A stretch of DNA of 64,000 nt from Thioalkalivibrio sp. XN279 (GTDB lineage Bacteria > Pseudomonadota > Gammaproteobacteria > Steroidobacterales > XN24), in the NCBI RefSeq assembly GCF_011089885.1, contig NZ_JAANBD010000028.1:310001-374000 (forward strand). Reading direction: 5' to 3'. The notes under the pieces are model-generated. The model did not search any database. It saw nothing but the letters and a program-made list of their open reading frames with translations, and was not told the DNA's origin. Made by a program: the position numbers and the translations under genes. Below are positions 34,545 to 46,054 of this stretch, piece by piece. Every line of letters begins with the position of its first letter. Within the stretch, counting starts at the first letter, position 1.

Positions 34545-35540
34545 TCAGGCCCGCCCCCAGCCGAAGGCAAGCACGTCGCGGATATCTTCGGCGCCGGCCA
34601 GCAGCATCACCAGCCGGTCGAACCCCAGCGCGACACCGGAGCATGCGGGCAGGCCGTGCGCCAGCGCCGCGAGCAAGCGCTCGTCCAGCGGCAGGGTCGC
34701 CAGGCCACGGCGTCGGCGGGCGTCGAGATCGGCCGCGAAGCGCGCGCGCTGCTCCGTGGCATCGGTGAGTTCGCAAAAGCCGTTGGCCAGCTCCATGCCG
34801 CCGAGGAACAGCTCGAAGCGCTCTGCCACCGGCGGGTCACCCGGGCGGATGCGCGCCAGCGCCGCGTGGCTGGCAGGGAAATCGTGGATGAAGGTCGGTT
34901 GCGCCGGATCGAGCGCCGGCTCCACCAGCAGGGCGAGCGCCAAGTCCAGCAGGGCGTCCCTGTCCTGCGCTACCCCCTGCGGGATCTGGACGGCACGCGC
35001 CTCCAGGGCGGCTGCCAGCTCGCCCGCGGCGGCGCCGAACGGATCGAGACCGGCATGGCGCCGAAACGCCTCGCGGTAACTCAGCCGCAACGCATCCTGC
35101 AACGGCAGGCGTCCCGCCGCGAGCGCCCGCACGAATGCTTCCACCTCGTCCATGAGTCGCGTCGCATCCCAGCCCACCCGGTACCATTCCAGCAGGCTGA
35201 ATTCCGGGTTGTGGCGCCGGCCGTGCTCGCCGCCGCGGAACACGCGCGCCAGCTGCCAGCAGTCGCCGCTGCCGGCCGCCAGCAGGCGCTTCATCGGGAA
35301 TTCCGGCGAGGTGTGCAGCCAGCCGTCGAGCCCGCCGCCCGGCGCGCGCGCCTGCAGGCTCTCGAGGTGCAGGTCCGTGGCCGCCGCGGTCGACAACTGG
35401 GGCGTCTCCACCTCCAGCAGGCCGCGTGCGTCGAAGAAGGCGCGCGTCTCCGCCAGCAGCCGGGCGCGCAGCCGCAGCGCCTCGAGCGACGCCGTCGGCT
35501 GCCAGCTCGGGGAATTACTTGACGCGGGAGACGTAGGCAC
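34545..35540 (-). CDS. epmA: EF-P--(R)-beta-lysine ligase
   Basis: EpmA is a lysyl-tRNA-synthetase paralogue that attaches (R)-beta-lysine to Lys34 of EF-P. The 331-aa product has class II synthetase motifs (motif 2 near [30 protein letters not shown], motif 3 [13 protein letters not shown]) but no anticodon-binding domain. A GTG at 35540 starts inside the last 26 nt of efp; the overlap ties its translation to its substrate. epmB, which makes the beta-lysine, is divergent from efp at 36134. Confidence 0.95.
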   Translation of the reverse strand: MPTSPASSNSPSWQPTASLEALRLRARLLAETRAFFDARGLLEVETPQLSTAAATDLHLESLQARAPGGGLDGWLHTSPEFPMKRLLAAGSGDCWQLARVFRGGEHGRRHNPEFSLLEWYRVGWDATRLMDEVEAFVRALAAGRLPLQDALRLSYREAFRRHAGLDPFGAAAGELAAALEARAVQIPQGVAQDRDALLDLALALLVEPALDPAQPTFIHDFPASHAALARIRPGDPPVAERFELFLGGMELANGFCELTDATEQRARFAADLDARRRRGLATLPLDERLLAALAHGLPACSGVALGFDRLVMLLAGAEDIRDVLAFGWGRA

Positions 35541-36081
35541 CGGTACGGGTGTCGACGCGAATCACCTCGCCTTCCTCGATGAACAGCGGCACGCGCACCA
35601 CTGCCCCGGTCTCCAGCTTGGCCGGCTTCTGGCCGCCCGTCGCGGTGTCGCCGCGCACGCCCGGATCGGTCTCGACGATCTTCAGCTCGACGAAGTTCGG
35701 CGGCGAGACCAGCAGGGGCTGGCCGTTCCACAGCGTGACCTGGCAGAAGTCCTGCTCCTTGAGCCAGTCCTTCGCCTCGGCCACCACCTTGGCGTCGGCG
35801 GCGTGCTGCTCGAAAGTGTCCGGCACCATGAAGTGCCAGAACTCGCCGTCGTAGTAGAGGTACTGCATGTCGGTGTCGACGACGTCGGCGCCCTCGACGC
35901 TGTCGCCGGACTTGAAGGTCTTCTCGTTGACCCGGCCGGTCTTGAGGTTGCGGAGCTTCACCCGGTTGAACGCCTGGCCCTTGCCGGGCTTGACGAACTC
36001 GTTCTCCAGGATCACACAGGGGTCGCCGTCGAGCAGCAGCTTCAGGCCGGAACGGAACTCGTTGGTACTATAGGTCGCCAT
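35515..36081 (-). CDS. efp: Translation elongation factor P
   Basis: EF-P enters the ribosomal E site and relieves stalling at polyproline. The 188-aa protein has three KOW/OB beta-barrel domains, and the modified residue Lys34 is in KPGKGQA, the form of EF-P that EpmA/EpmB act on (not the Arg32 form of pseudomonads). epmA overlaps its end, and epmB is on the other strand across a short divergent region. Several proteins here are Pro-rich (SPOR protein, 8455-8910 product, FimV) and may depend on it. Confidence 0.98.
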   Translation of the reverse strand: MATYSTNEFRSGLKLLLDGDPCVILENEFVKPGKGQAFNRVKLRNLKTGRVNEKTFKSGDSVEGADVVDTDMQYLYYDGEFWHFMVPDTFEQHAADAKVVAEAKDWLKEQDFCQVTLWNGQPLLVSPPNFVELKIVETDPGVRGDTATGGQKPAKLETGAVVRVPLFIEEGEVIRVDTRTGAYVSRVK

Positions 36082-36133
36082 GAAATTACCCGCGGCTGGG
36101 CCATAAGTGGAAGGTGGGTTGCATAAGCAGGCA

Positions 36134-37183
36134 ATGATAACGCCCGGGACGGCAGCGCGTCACTTGGAACCCTGGCGGCGCGAGCTGGCCGAGGCCGTCA
36201 CGGATCCCGCCGAGCTGCTCCGGCTGCTCGACCTCGACCCTGCCCTGCTGCCGGCGGCGCGGCAGGCCGCGGCGCTGTTCGGGCTCAAGGTCCCGCGCGG
36301 TTTCGTCGCGCGCATGCGCCGCGGCGACCCGCGCGACCCGCTGCTGCTGCAGGTCCTGCCGCTGGGCGCGGAAACCGTGGCCCAACCCGGCTATCGCAGC
36401 GACCCGGTGGGCGACCTGGCGGCGCTGCGTGCGCCCGGCGTGCTGGCGAAATACCGCGGCCGCGCGCTGCTGATGACCACCGGCGGCTGCGCCGTCAACT
36501 GCCGCTACTGTTTCCGGCGCGAGTTTCCCTATGCAGCGGGCGCCCTGACGCCGGCCCGTCTCGATGCCGCGATGGCGGAACTGGCCGCGATGCCCGGGCT
36601 GGAGGAAGTCATTCTGTCCGGTGGCGACCCGCTGGCGCTGCCCACGGCGCGACTCGCGCGCATCACCGCGGCGCTGGCCCGCCTGGAAGAGCTGCGGCGC
36701 CTGCGCATCCACACGCGCACGCCCGTGGTGCTGCCGAGCCGCGTGGACGAACTGCTGCTGAAGTGGCTGGAGGGGCTGCGCTGGCCCGTCGTGGTGGTGG
36801 TACACGTCAACCACCCACGCGAACTCGACGACGATGTCCGCGCCGCGCTGAGGCGCCTTGCGGACGCGGGCGCCACGCTGCTCAACCAGGCGGTGCTGCT
36901 GCGCGGCATCAACGACGACGTCGACACGCTGGCAGCGCTCTCGGGCGAGCTGTTCGCGGCCGGCGTGCTGCCCTACTACCTGCACCTGCTGGACCGCGCG
37001 CGCGGCACGGCACATTTCGACACCGGCGCAAGTCATGCACTGGCGCTGCACGACGCACTGGCGGCGCGACTGCCAGGCTATCTCGTGCCGCGGCTGGTGC
37101 AGGAAGTGGAAGGCGCACCGTCAAAGACGCCGGTGGGGGCCGGCGGACGCGGGTCGCCTCCCGGAACAGCGGTGCTAGAATGA
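36134..37183 (+). CDS. epmB: EF-P beta-lysylation protein, lysine 2,3-aminomutase
   Basis: EpmB converts (S)-alpha-lysine to (R)-beta-lysine. It is a radical SAM enzyme: the CX3CX2C cluster motif is in [13 protein letters not shown], followed by ILSGGDPL. The 349-aa length fits EpmB, shorter than the catabolic aminomutases. I place the start at the ATG at 36134, after AGCAGG; an in-frame ATG nine codons upstream is less conserved. A Gly/Pro-rich tail of about 25 residues follows the conserved region. It is divergent from efp. Confidence 0.95.
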   Translation: MITPGTAARHLEPWRRELAEAVTDPAELLRLLDLDPALLPAARQAAALFGLKVPRGFVARMRRGDPRDPLLLQVLPLGAETVAQPGYRSDPVGDLAALRAPGVLAKYRGRALLMTTGGCAVNCRYCFRREFPYAAGALTPARLDAAMAELAAMPGLEEVILSGGDPLALPTARLARITAALARLEELRRLRIHTRTPVVLPSRVDELLLKWLEGLRWPVVVVVHVNHPRELDDDVRAALRRLADAGATLLNQAVLLRGINDDVDTLAALSGELFAAGVLPYYLHLLDRARGTAHFDTGASHALALHDALAARLPGYLVPRLVQEVEGAPSKTPVGAGGRGSPPGTAVLE

Positions 37184-37208
37184 CGGGCCTGCACGCGAGG
37201 AATCCTGC

Positions 37209-39266
37209 TTGAGCGAAACCACCGCCGTTCCAGTCATTGTGCTCAGCCGGCACGAAGACAACGCCGAGGCCGTCAACCGGGTGCTGCGCAACAACGGGCG
37301 CGCGGCTCACGTGCAGCGCATCGACGACGCCGGCGATCTCGCCGACCACCTCGGCAGCGGGGAGTGCGAACTGGTCGTGGTGTTCTCCGCGGAGAACGAG
37401 AACCTGCTGGCGACGGCCGCAGCCGTGCTCGATGCAACCGGTATCGAAGTCCCGCTCATCAGCTGCCGCGAGGAACTGGACGAGGACGTCATCGCCGACG
37501 ACATCGGCGCCGGCGCGCATGATGCCGTGTCCCTGCGCCGCACCGACCGCCTCGGCGCCGTGCTGGAGCGCGCTCTCAAGGCCGGCCGCCTCAACCGCGC
37601 CTTGAAGGGCGCCGTGCGCAGTGCCTCGAGCTACCGTGAACAACTGCAGCAGGTGGTCGCCGGCACGGGCGACGCCATCGCCCACGTCGGCGAGGGGATC
37701 GTGCTGGACGCCAACCATGCCTGGGCCAGCCTGTTCGGCTTCGACGACGAGCAGGCCCTGCCCGGCCTGACCTTCATGGACCTGTTCTCCAGCGAGCACC
37801 AGCCCGCAATCAAGGGCGCGCTGGTCGCATGCATGCAGGGCCGCTGGCCGCCACAGGGACTCAAGGCCACGGGGATCAACCGCCAGGACCAGCCCGTATC
37901 CCTGGTACTCGAACTCGAGCCGGCGCGCTTCGACGACGAGGACTGCGTGCGCGTCCGCATCCCGGCGCGCGGGCAGGAGGACGAGGAATCGCTGGCGGAG
38001 CGGCTGCAGGCTGCGTTGCGGCTGGACCAGGCCACCGGCCTGTTCGGGCGCCGCTACCTGCTGGAAAAAATGACGGAGCGGCTGGAAGAGGACCCGCCGG
38101 CCGGCGTGCAGGCGCTGGTGCTGTTCCGGGTGGACGACTTCTACGGCCTGCACCGCCAGGTCGGCGCCCACGGACTCGAGCTCGTCCTTGCCGGCGTGGC
38201 GGACGTGCTGCGCGACGCCGTCCAGTCACGCGACCTATACGGCCGCCTGGCGACCAACGAGTTCGGCGCACTGGCGGCGCGCGGCACGCGGCGCGACCTC
38301 AAGGCCTGGGCTGCGAGCGTCGTCTCACGCGTGGCGCGCACATTGTTCGAGGCCGGCGGCAAGTCGGTCTCGCTTTCCATCAGCGCCGGCATCGCGATCG
38401 CCGACCGCCGCGGCATCAACGCCGACGACCTGTATGCGGAAGCGAGCGAGGCCCTGGCGCGGGCGACGGAACTGGCGGGCGGCCAGGTGGGCATGAGCCA
38501 GCAGGCCGAGGATTCGAGCCGCATCGAGGAACAGGACCAGCTCTGGCTCAGCCGCATCAAGCGCGCGCTCATCGAGAACCGCTTCCGCCTCGCGGACCAG
38601 CCCATCGCCAGCCTCAGCGGCGAAGACCGCGACCTGCACGATCTCTTCGTGCGCATGATCGACGAGCAGGGCGAGGAAGTGATGCCCGCGCAGTTCATGC
38701 GTGCGGCCGAACGCAACAAGGTGATCAAGAACATCGACCGCTGGGTGATCGGCGCCGCCTTCTCTTTCTGCATGGCCCACCCTGGAGCGACTGCGCTGGT
38801 ACGGCTGTCGAAGGACACCATGCTGGACGCCATGCTGCCGGCCTGGCTGGAAACCTGCCGCAAGAACACGAAACTGCCCGAAGGCGTGGTGGTGTTCCAG
38901 GTGACGGAAGAAGTCGCTGCGAGCCACCTGAAGCAGACGCTCGACATGGTGAACCGCCTGAAGAAAATCGGCTTCGGCTTTTCGCTCGAGGCGTTCACGG
39001 CCGGGCCGAGCTCGGTGCAACTGCTCAGCCACCTGCCGATGGACTACCTGAAGATCGACGGTTCGCTGATGCAGGGCCTGGCCGGGGACGAGCCCCTGCA
39101 GGAACGGGTCAAGGCCATCGTGGACCAGGCACGCACGCGCGACATCCGCACCATCGCCGAGCGCGTCGAGGACGCCAACACCATGGCGGTACTGTGGCAA
39201 CTGGGCGTGCACTACATCCAGGGCTACCAGATCCGCGAGCCTGAGGTCGTGCTCTCCGGCGGCTAG
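37209..39266 (+). CDS. FimX-like protein: REC-PAS-GGDEF-EAL, all degenerate
   Basis: A 685-aa protein with the FimX layout and size: receiver-like domain (8-125) without a phosphoacceptor Asp, PAS domain (about 140-255), GGDEF domain (265-430) whose signature is ATNEF (348-352), and an EAL domain (445-685) in which EAL is replaced by DLFVR and ELTE by VTEE, though DYLKIDGSLM and QGYQIREP remain. It should not make or cleave c-di-GMP but may bind it. In Pseudomonas and Xanthomonas FimX controls type IV pilus assembly. A TTG start at 37209 is supported by AGGA upstream. The encoded FimV is in the same window. Confidence 0.87.
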   Translation: MSETTAVPVIVLSRHEDNAEAVNRVLRNNGRAAHVQRIDDAGDLADHLGSGECELVVVFSAENENLLATAAAVLDATGIEVPLISCREELDEDVIADDIGAGAHDAVSLRRTDRLGAVLERALKAGRLNRALKGAVRSASSYREQLQQVVAGTGDAIAHVGEGIVLDANHAWASLFGFDDEQALPGLTFMDLFSSEHQPAIKGALVACMQGRWPPQGLKATGINRQDQPVSLVLELEPARFDDEDCVRVRIPARGQEDEESLAERLQAALRLDQATGLFGRRYLLEKMTERLEEDPPAGVQALVLFRVDDFYGLHRQVGAHGLELVLAGVADVLRDAVQSRDLYGRLATNEFGALAARGTRRDLKAWAASVVSRVARTLFEAGGKSVSLSISAGIAIADRRGINADDLYAEASEALARATELAGGQVGMSQQAEDSSRIEEQDQLWLSRIKRALIENRFRLADQPIASLSGEDRDLHDLFVRMIDEQGEEVMPAQFMRAAERNKVIKNIDRWVIGAAFSFCMAHPGATALVRLSKDTMLDAMLPAWLETCRKNTKLPEGVVVFQVTEEVAASHLKQTLDMVNRLKKIGFGFSLEAFTAGPSSVQLLSHLPMDYLKIDGSLMQGLAGDEPLQERVKAIVDQARTRDIRTIAERVEDANTMAVLWQLGVHYIQGYQIREPEVVLSGG

Positions 39267-39318
39267 CTCCCCGTTGGCGGTTGCGTCGCGCCGGCAGTAT
39301 CCGGGCGGGCCGCCGCGC

Positions 39319-39374
39319 CGTCACAGGCTCCCCTCGCTCGGGAAATCTTTATCTCGCTCGGTGAGCCTGTGACG
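39319..39374 (-). repeat. Long-arm hairpin B1 of the covarying-hairpin family
   Basis: Arms CGTCACAGGCTC (39319-39330) and GAGCCTGTGACG (39363-39374) form a perfect 12-bp stem. On the minus strand the 32-nt loop starts ACCGAG, contains CGAGATAAAGATTTC followed by CCGAG, and ends GGG. The core is the same as in hairpins A2 and B2 while the stem is unrelated. Confidence 0.82.
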
Positions 39375-39526
39375 TCACGGCTCTGCCGCTGTCATCGCGG
39401 CCTCCGCCCTGCAGACCAGCCATCCCGCCTGCAAGCCGCCATCGAGGCACGATCGTGGGACCACGGCTTACCGGCCTCACGCGGCGAGGGCGGACCAGCG
39501 CGGTTTGGCACAGGCACGAGTCGGCA

Positions 39527-39547
39527 CGGCCACTGGCGCAGTGGCCG
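39527..39547. repeat. Compact palindromic hairpin
   Basis: CGGCCACTG (39527-39535) and CAGTGGCCG (39539-39547) pair perfectly around GCG, three bases before long-arm hairpin B2. It lacks a T-run on either side, so a terminator role is uncertain. Confidence 0.6.
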
Positions 39548-39550
39548 GGA

Positions 39551-39609
39551 CATGACAGGGTCCACTGGGCGAGCTAAAGATTTCGCCGAGCCCAGGGGAC
39601 CCTGTCATG
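39551..39609 (+). repeat. Long-arm hairpin B2 of the covarying-hairpin family
   Basis: Arms CATGACAGGGTCC (39551-39563) and GGACCCTGTCATG (39597-39609) form a perfect 13-bp stem. The 33-nt loop starts ACTGGG, contains CGAGCTAAAGATTTC followed by GCCGAG, and ends AGG; inside it CTGGGC and GCCCAG can pair further. The best-formed of the four members. Confidence 0.85.
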
Positions 39610-39613
39610 GCGC

Positions 39614-39637
39614 GGCCACGGTCGGTACACCGTGGCC
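39614..39637. terminator. Hairpin after parC, possible factor-assisted terminator
   Basis: GGCCACGGT (39614-39622) and ACCGTGGCC (39629-39637) form a 9-bp perfect stem with a 6-nt loop, 10 nt beyond the parC stop. No U-run follows, so intrinsic termination would be weak. Confidence 0.4.
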
Positions 39638-39647
39638 AACGCGGAGG

Positions 39648-41893
<2,246 letters not shown>

Positions 41894-41897
<4 letters not shown>

Positions 41898-43786
41898 GGC
41901 GTCACCTCCGCGAGGTTGCCCTTGGCCTGCAGCCACTCACGGCGGTCCGCCGAGCGCTTCTTCGCCAGCAGCATGTCCATCAGCTCATGCGTCCGGTCGC
42001 CGGCATCCAGCGTCAGCTGCACCAGCCGGCGCGTCTCGGGCGCCATGGTGGTCTCGCGCAGCTGGATGGCGCTCATCTCGCCCAGGCCCTTGAAGCGGGT
42101 GACCGTGACCTTGCCCTTGATGCTCTCGGCCTCGATCCGGTGCAGCACGCCGCGCCGCTCGGCGTCGTCCAGCGCGTAATACACCTGCTTGCCGACGTCG
42201 ATGCGGAACAGCGGCGGCATGGCCACGTAGACGTGGCCGGCGTCCACCAGTGCCGGGAAATGCCTGAGGAACAGCGCGCACAGCAGGGTGGCAATGTGCA
42301 GCCCGTCGGAGTCCGCATCGGCGAGGATGCAGACGCGGTTGTAGCGCAGGCCGCGCAGGTCGCCGGAGCCCGGATCCACCCCCAGCGCGACGCTGATGTC
42401 GTGCACCTCCTGCGAGGCCAGGACCTCGGACGGGTCGACCTCCCAGGTGTTGAGGATCTTGCCGCGCAGCGGCATCACGGCCTGGAACTCGCGATCGCGC
42501 GCCTGCTTGGCCGAACCGCCGGCCGAGTCGCCCTCGACGAGGAACAGCTCGGTGCGCCCCGGGTCCTGCGAGGTGCAGTCGGCGAGCTTCCCCGGCAGGG
42601 CCGGGCCGCTGACCACGCGCTTGCGCACCACCTTGCGGCCGGCCTTGAGGCGCGTGGTCGCGTTGGCGATCGCCAGCTGGGCGATGCTCTCCCCCGCCTC
42701 GGGATGCTGGTTCAGCCAGATGGCCAGCGCGTCTTTCACCGTCCCCGAGACGAAAGCGGCGCATTCGCGCGAGGACAGCCGTTCCTTGGTCTGGCCGGAA
42801 AACTGCGGATCCTCCAGCTTCACCGACAGCACATAGGCCACCTGCGCCCAGACGTCGTCGGGGGTGAGGCGCACGCCGCGCGGCAGCAGGTTGCGGAACT
42901 CGCAGAACTCCCGCAACGCCTCGGTCAGGCCGGCGCGAAAGCCGTTGACATGCGTCCCGCCGAGTACCGTCGGAATGAGGTTCACGTAACTCTCGGCCAG
43001 GGGCTCGCCGCCCTCGGGCAGCCAGGCCAGCGCCCAGTCGGCGGCCTCGGTGCCGCCCTGGACACTGCCGACGAAGGGCTCGGCCGGGATCGCAGCCTGC
43101 CCTTCCAGCGCCTCGGCAAGGTAATCGCCCAGCCCGCCCTCGTAGCGCCAGGTCTCGGTCTCGCCCTCGGCCTCGAGATGCAGCACCACCTCCAGCCCCG
43201 GGCACAGCACGGCCTTGGCGCGCAGCAGGTGCTTCAACCTCGGCACGGAGATCTTCGGCGAGTCGAAGTACTTCTCGTCCGGCCAGAAGCGGATGGTGGT
43301 GCCGGTGTTGCTCTTGCCGACCGTGCCGACCTCCTCCAGCGCCCCGGCCGGGTCACCGCCGCGGAAGCTCATGTTGTACTCGCGCCCGCCGCGCTTGATC
43401 CACACCTCGAGGTTGCGCGACAAGGCATTCACCACCGAGACGCCCACGCCGTGCAGGCCGCCGGAGTACTGGTAGTTCTTGTTGGAGAACTTGCCGCCTG
43501 CGTGCAGGCGGGTGAGGATCAGTTCGACGCCGGGGATGCCTTCCTGGGGATGGATGTCCACCGGCATGCCGCGACCATCATCTTCGACCTGCAGCGAGCC
43601 GTCGCGAAACAGCGTCACCGTGATCTTCTTGCAGTGGCCGGCGATAGCCTCGTCCACGCTGTTGTCGATCACCTCCTGCGCGAGGTGGTTCGGGCGCGTG
43701 GTGTCGGTGTACATGCCCGGCCTGCGCCGGACCGGATCGAGCCCGCTGAGGACCTCGATCGAGGAGGCGTTGTAATCGTTGCTCAT
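41894..43786 (-). CDS. parE: DNA topoisomerase IV subunit B
   Basis: ParE is the ATPase subunit of topoisomerase IV. The 630-aa product has the GHKL ATP site ([36 protein letters not shown]), the transducer domain and the TOPRIM domain ([28 protein letters not shown], with metal-binding acidic residues). Its length fits ParE rather than the longer GyrB. The ATG at 43786 is preceded by GGGGAA. It overlaps parC by 4 nt. Confidence 0.96.
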
Positions 43787-43860
43787 GGGTTCCCCGTGCA
43801 TCCGGGCATGATCGCGCGGACGGGGGAGGATTCTAACGCATGGCGCGGGGGCTTAGAACG

Positions 43861-43900
43861 GACAAGAAAACGCGGCGGCCCCGGAACGGGTGCCGCCGCG
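43861..43900 (-). terminator. Rho-independent terminator of the rubrerythrin operon
   Basis: On the minus strand CGCGGCGGC (complement of 43892-43900) pairs with GCCGCCGCG (complement of 43871-43879) and is followed by TTTTCTT (43870-43864). It ends the rbr-FeS-DUF3501 transcript about 45 nt after the DUF3501 stop. Confidence 0.8.
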
Positions 43901-43945
43901 CAGTTCGCGCCGGGCGCGTTTGTGTCCCGGCGCAGGCGCCGGCTG

Positions 43946-44527
43946 TCAGCTCAGGTCGTTGACCAGGCTGGCACGCACGCCGTCGGGCACCGTGACGGTG
44001 ACCGACAGGTTGTCGTGGTCGACGCCCATCGCCAGGCCCACGCCGCCCTTGAGGGCCTGCACCATGTCGTCGTCGAGCTCGAAGCGCATGAAGTGCACCG
44101 AGGAGGTCTTCTCGTCGGTATCGCGCTCCAGGTCTTCGTCGGCGATGGCGTAGACCTTGTCGTGCCCGTCGACCTGCACCCAGACCTTGTCCTCGACGCC
44201 GATGAGCTTGCCCAGCTCGCGCTTGCGCACCTCGATGTCCGGGTACTCCAGCATGAAGGTGGCCTTCCAGTTGCTGCCGTCCGGGATCAGCGGGTTGTAA
44301 GCGGACAGCTCGTCCTCGATGCCCTCGGCCTCGAAGATGCGCTCGATGCGCAGCATCTCCTGCACCTGGTAGCGGATGGTGAGCTCGTCCTCGAAGTACA
44401 GGGTCGCGTTCGGGCCCAGGGCGACCTGGCGGGTTTTCTTGTGTTCCAGCACCTTGGCCCGGAAGTCGGCACGCTCGCGGGCGTACTGCTCGAGGCTCAT
44501 CAGGTCGGATGCGGTCAGCTGTGTCAT
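43946..44527 (-). CDS. DUF3501 family protein
   Basis: A 193-aa soluble protein of the DUF3501 family (start TQLTASDLMSLEQYARERADFRAKV; KKTRQVALGPNATLYFED in the middle). The family is nearly always encoded next to a rubrerythrin and a CCG-domain Fe-S protein, as here; its biochemical role is unknown. It contains no Cys, so it does not bind an Fe-S cluster itself. It lies 64 nt after the Fe-S gene and ahead of a terminator. Confidence 0.92.
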   Translation of the reverse strand: MTQLTASDLMSLEQYARERADFRAKVLEHKKTRQVALGPNATLYFEDELTIRYQVQEMLRIERIFEAEGIEDELSAYNPLIPDGSNWKATFMLEYPDIEVRKRELGKLIGVEDKVWVQVDGHDKVYAIADEDLERDTDEKTSSVHFMRFELDDDMVQALKGGVGLAMGVDHDNLSVTVTVPDGVRASLVNDLS

Positions 44528-44591
44528 TCGTGTCTCTCCGTGATTCTGTTGGCTGCGGTTCCCCCGGGGCGACCCCCCGTGATCACCAGGC

Positions 44592-45932
44592 TCAGAGGCC
44601 GTAGGCCATCTTGAGCAGCGTCATCGGGTGTTTCGCGGTGGTGCCGTCCTTCATGCCGTGCGCGATCTGGTCGCCCGCCATGGGGCAATCGCTCACGAAA
44701 TGGTCCGGCGCGGCGCCCTTGACCTTGTTCACCACGGGACGTGCGATCTTCACCGAGGTGTCGTGGAACTCCTTCTTCACCGCGTAAGTGCCGTCGTGGC
44801 CCGAGCAGCGCTCGATGGCCTCGACCTTGGTGTCGGGCACCAGCGAGAGGATGTCGCGGGTCTTGAGGCCGATGTTCTGCACCCGCAGGTGGCAAGGCAC
44901 CTGGTAGCTGACCTTGCCCAGCGGCTGGGCGAAGTCGGTCTTGAGCTTGCCGCCCTTGTGGCGCAGTGCCAGGTACTCGAAGGGATCGAACATCGCCGCG
45001 GCCACCTTCTTCACGTCCTCGCGCTCCGGGAACAGCAGCGGCAGTTCCTGCTTGAACATGAGGGCGCAGGACGGCACCGGCGCCACGATGTCCCAGCCGT
45101 CATCCACGGCCCTGGCGAGGACGGGGATGTTGGCTTCCATGGAGCGCTGCACGGCCTCGAGGTCGCCCAGCTCCATCTTCGGCATGCCGCAGCACTGCTC
45201 CTTCTCCACCAGCTTCACCGGGATGCCGTTGTGCTCGAACACCTTCACCAGGTCTTCGCCCACCTCCGGCACGTTACGGTTGCCGTAGCAGGTGGCGAAC
45301 AGGGCCACGCGGCCCTTCGTGCCCTCGACCGGCGTGGCTTGCGGGTTCTCGGCGCGGCCCTTGAGGCGGCTGCGCATGCTGCGCGAGTGGTACTTCGGCA
45401 GCGGCGCATCGCGGTGCACGCCGAGCACGCTCTCCAGCAGCTTGCGGCCGCCGGAGGTCGCGTTCACGGCGTTGACGACTTCGGCCACGACCGGGATACC
45501 GGCCAGCTTGCCGACGGCATCGGTCGAGGTGAGGATCCGGTCGCGGCGGCTGGCGCCTTCCTTCTTGAAGCGCACCGCCTTGGCCCGCAGCATGAGGTGC
45601 GGAAAATCGATATTCCACTCGTGCGGCGGCACGTAGGGACATTTCGACATGTAGCACATGTCGCACAGGTAGCAGTGATCGACCACCTGCCAGTAGACCT
45701 CGTGCCCGATCCCGTCGACCTCGCCCGTGTCGGACTCGTCGATGGCATCGAACAGCAGCGGGAAAGAGTTGCACAGGCTGAAGCAGCGCCGACACCCGTG
45801 ACAGATGTCGAACACGCGCTCCATCTCGCCGAAAAGCTTTTCCTCGTCCCAGAATTCCGGGGACTTCCATGCAACCGGGTGCCGCGTGGGCGCCTCCAGG
45901 CTACCTTCGCGGCGGGGGGTATCGAGCGACAT
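44592..45932 (-). CDS. GlpC/HdrB-like Fe-S protein with two CCG domains
   Basis: A 446-aa cytoplasmic protein. The N-terminal half carries two ferredoxin-type motifs: CHGCRRCFSLC (about 44-54) and CYLCDMCYMSKC (about 88-99). The C-terminal half has two CCG-like domains (ATCYGN...EQCCGMPKMELG; VPCHLRVQ...CSGHDGTY), as in heterodisulfide reductase HdrB and GlpC. It is probably an electron-transfer partner for the adjacent rubrerythrin in peroxide reduction; this is inferred from the conserved rbr-FeS-DUF3501 set. The second CCG domain has CSG instead of CCG. Confidence 0.92.
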   Translation of the reverse strand: MSLDTPRREGSLEAPTRHPVAWKSPEFWDEEKLFGEMERVFDICHGCRRCFSLCNSFPLLFDAIDESDTGEVDGIGHEVYWQVVDHCYLCDMCYMSKCPYVPPHEWNIDFPHLMLRAKAVRFKKEGASRRDRILTSTDAVGKLAGIPVVAEVVNAVNATSGGRKLLESVLGVHRDAPLPKYHSRSMRSRLKGRAENPQATPVEGTKGRVALFATCYGNRNVPEVGEDLVKVFEHNGIPVKLVEKEQCCGMPKMELGDLEAVQRSMEANIPVLARAVDDGWDIVAPVPSCALMFKQELPLLFPEREDVKKVAAAMFDPFEYLALRHKGGKLKTDFAQPLGKVSYQVPCHLRVQNIGLKTRDILSLVPDTKVEAIERCSGHDGTYAVKKEFHDTSVKIARPVVNKVKGAAPDHFVSDCPMAGDQIAHGMKDGTTAKHPMTLLKMAYGL

Positions 45933-46009
45933 GTGGCGAACTCCTAGGTCTGCCCCAGTGACTACTGGCAGGGTTCAGGACCCGTAAGAGCGGGTCCGGC
46001 AGGTACGGC

Positions 46010-46040
46010 GGGACGCCGCCGGCGAGGCCGGCGGCGTCCC
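46010..46040. repeat. Strong hairpin between rubrerythrin and the Fe-S gene
   Basis: GGGACGCCGCCGGC (46010-46023) and GCCGGCGGCGTCCC (46027-46040) form a perfect 14-bp stem with loop GAG, 14 nt after the rubrerythrin stop. A second stem, GGACCCG/CGGGTCC (45978-45984, 45991-45997), follows. Without U-runs these more likely stabilise the rubrerythrin mRNA 3' end or cause partial termination, giving more rubrerythrin than Fe-S protein. Confidence 0.6.
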
Positions 46041-46054
46041 TGGCACCAGGGTGC

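Larger units (their letters stand above)
39267..39647. other. Non-coding hairpin-rich region between convergent fimX-like gene and parC
   Basis: 381 bp without a credible gene. It holds, in order, a long-arm hairpin (39319-39374, minus orientation), about 150 bp without recognisable features, a compact 9-bp hairpin (39527-39547), a second long-arm hairpin (39551-39609, plus orientation) and a further 9-bp hairpin (39614-39637) before the parC stop. Layout and context match the 14588-15017 region. Confidence 0.8.

Noticed and set aside
39319-39609. The paired hairpins as REP/BIME elements of the RAYT type
   Set aside because: REPs conserve the stem and carry a GTAG next to it; here the stems vary freely and no GTAG is placed at their base. 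The pairing in inverted orientation is similar, so a distant relation is not fully excluded.
39319-39609. Ordinary rho-independent terminators
   Set aside because: No U-run follows any of the four hairpins, and loops of about 30 nt with a conserved sequence are unlike intrinsic terminators.
41987-44614. 875-codon open frame opposite parE and DUF3501
   Set aside because: Antisense to parE, whose motifs are certain; no domains, no ribosome-binding site, typical GC shadow composition.
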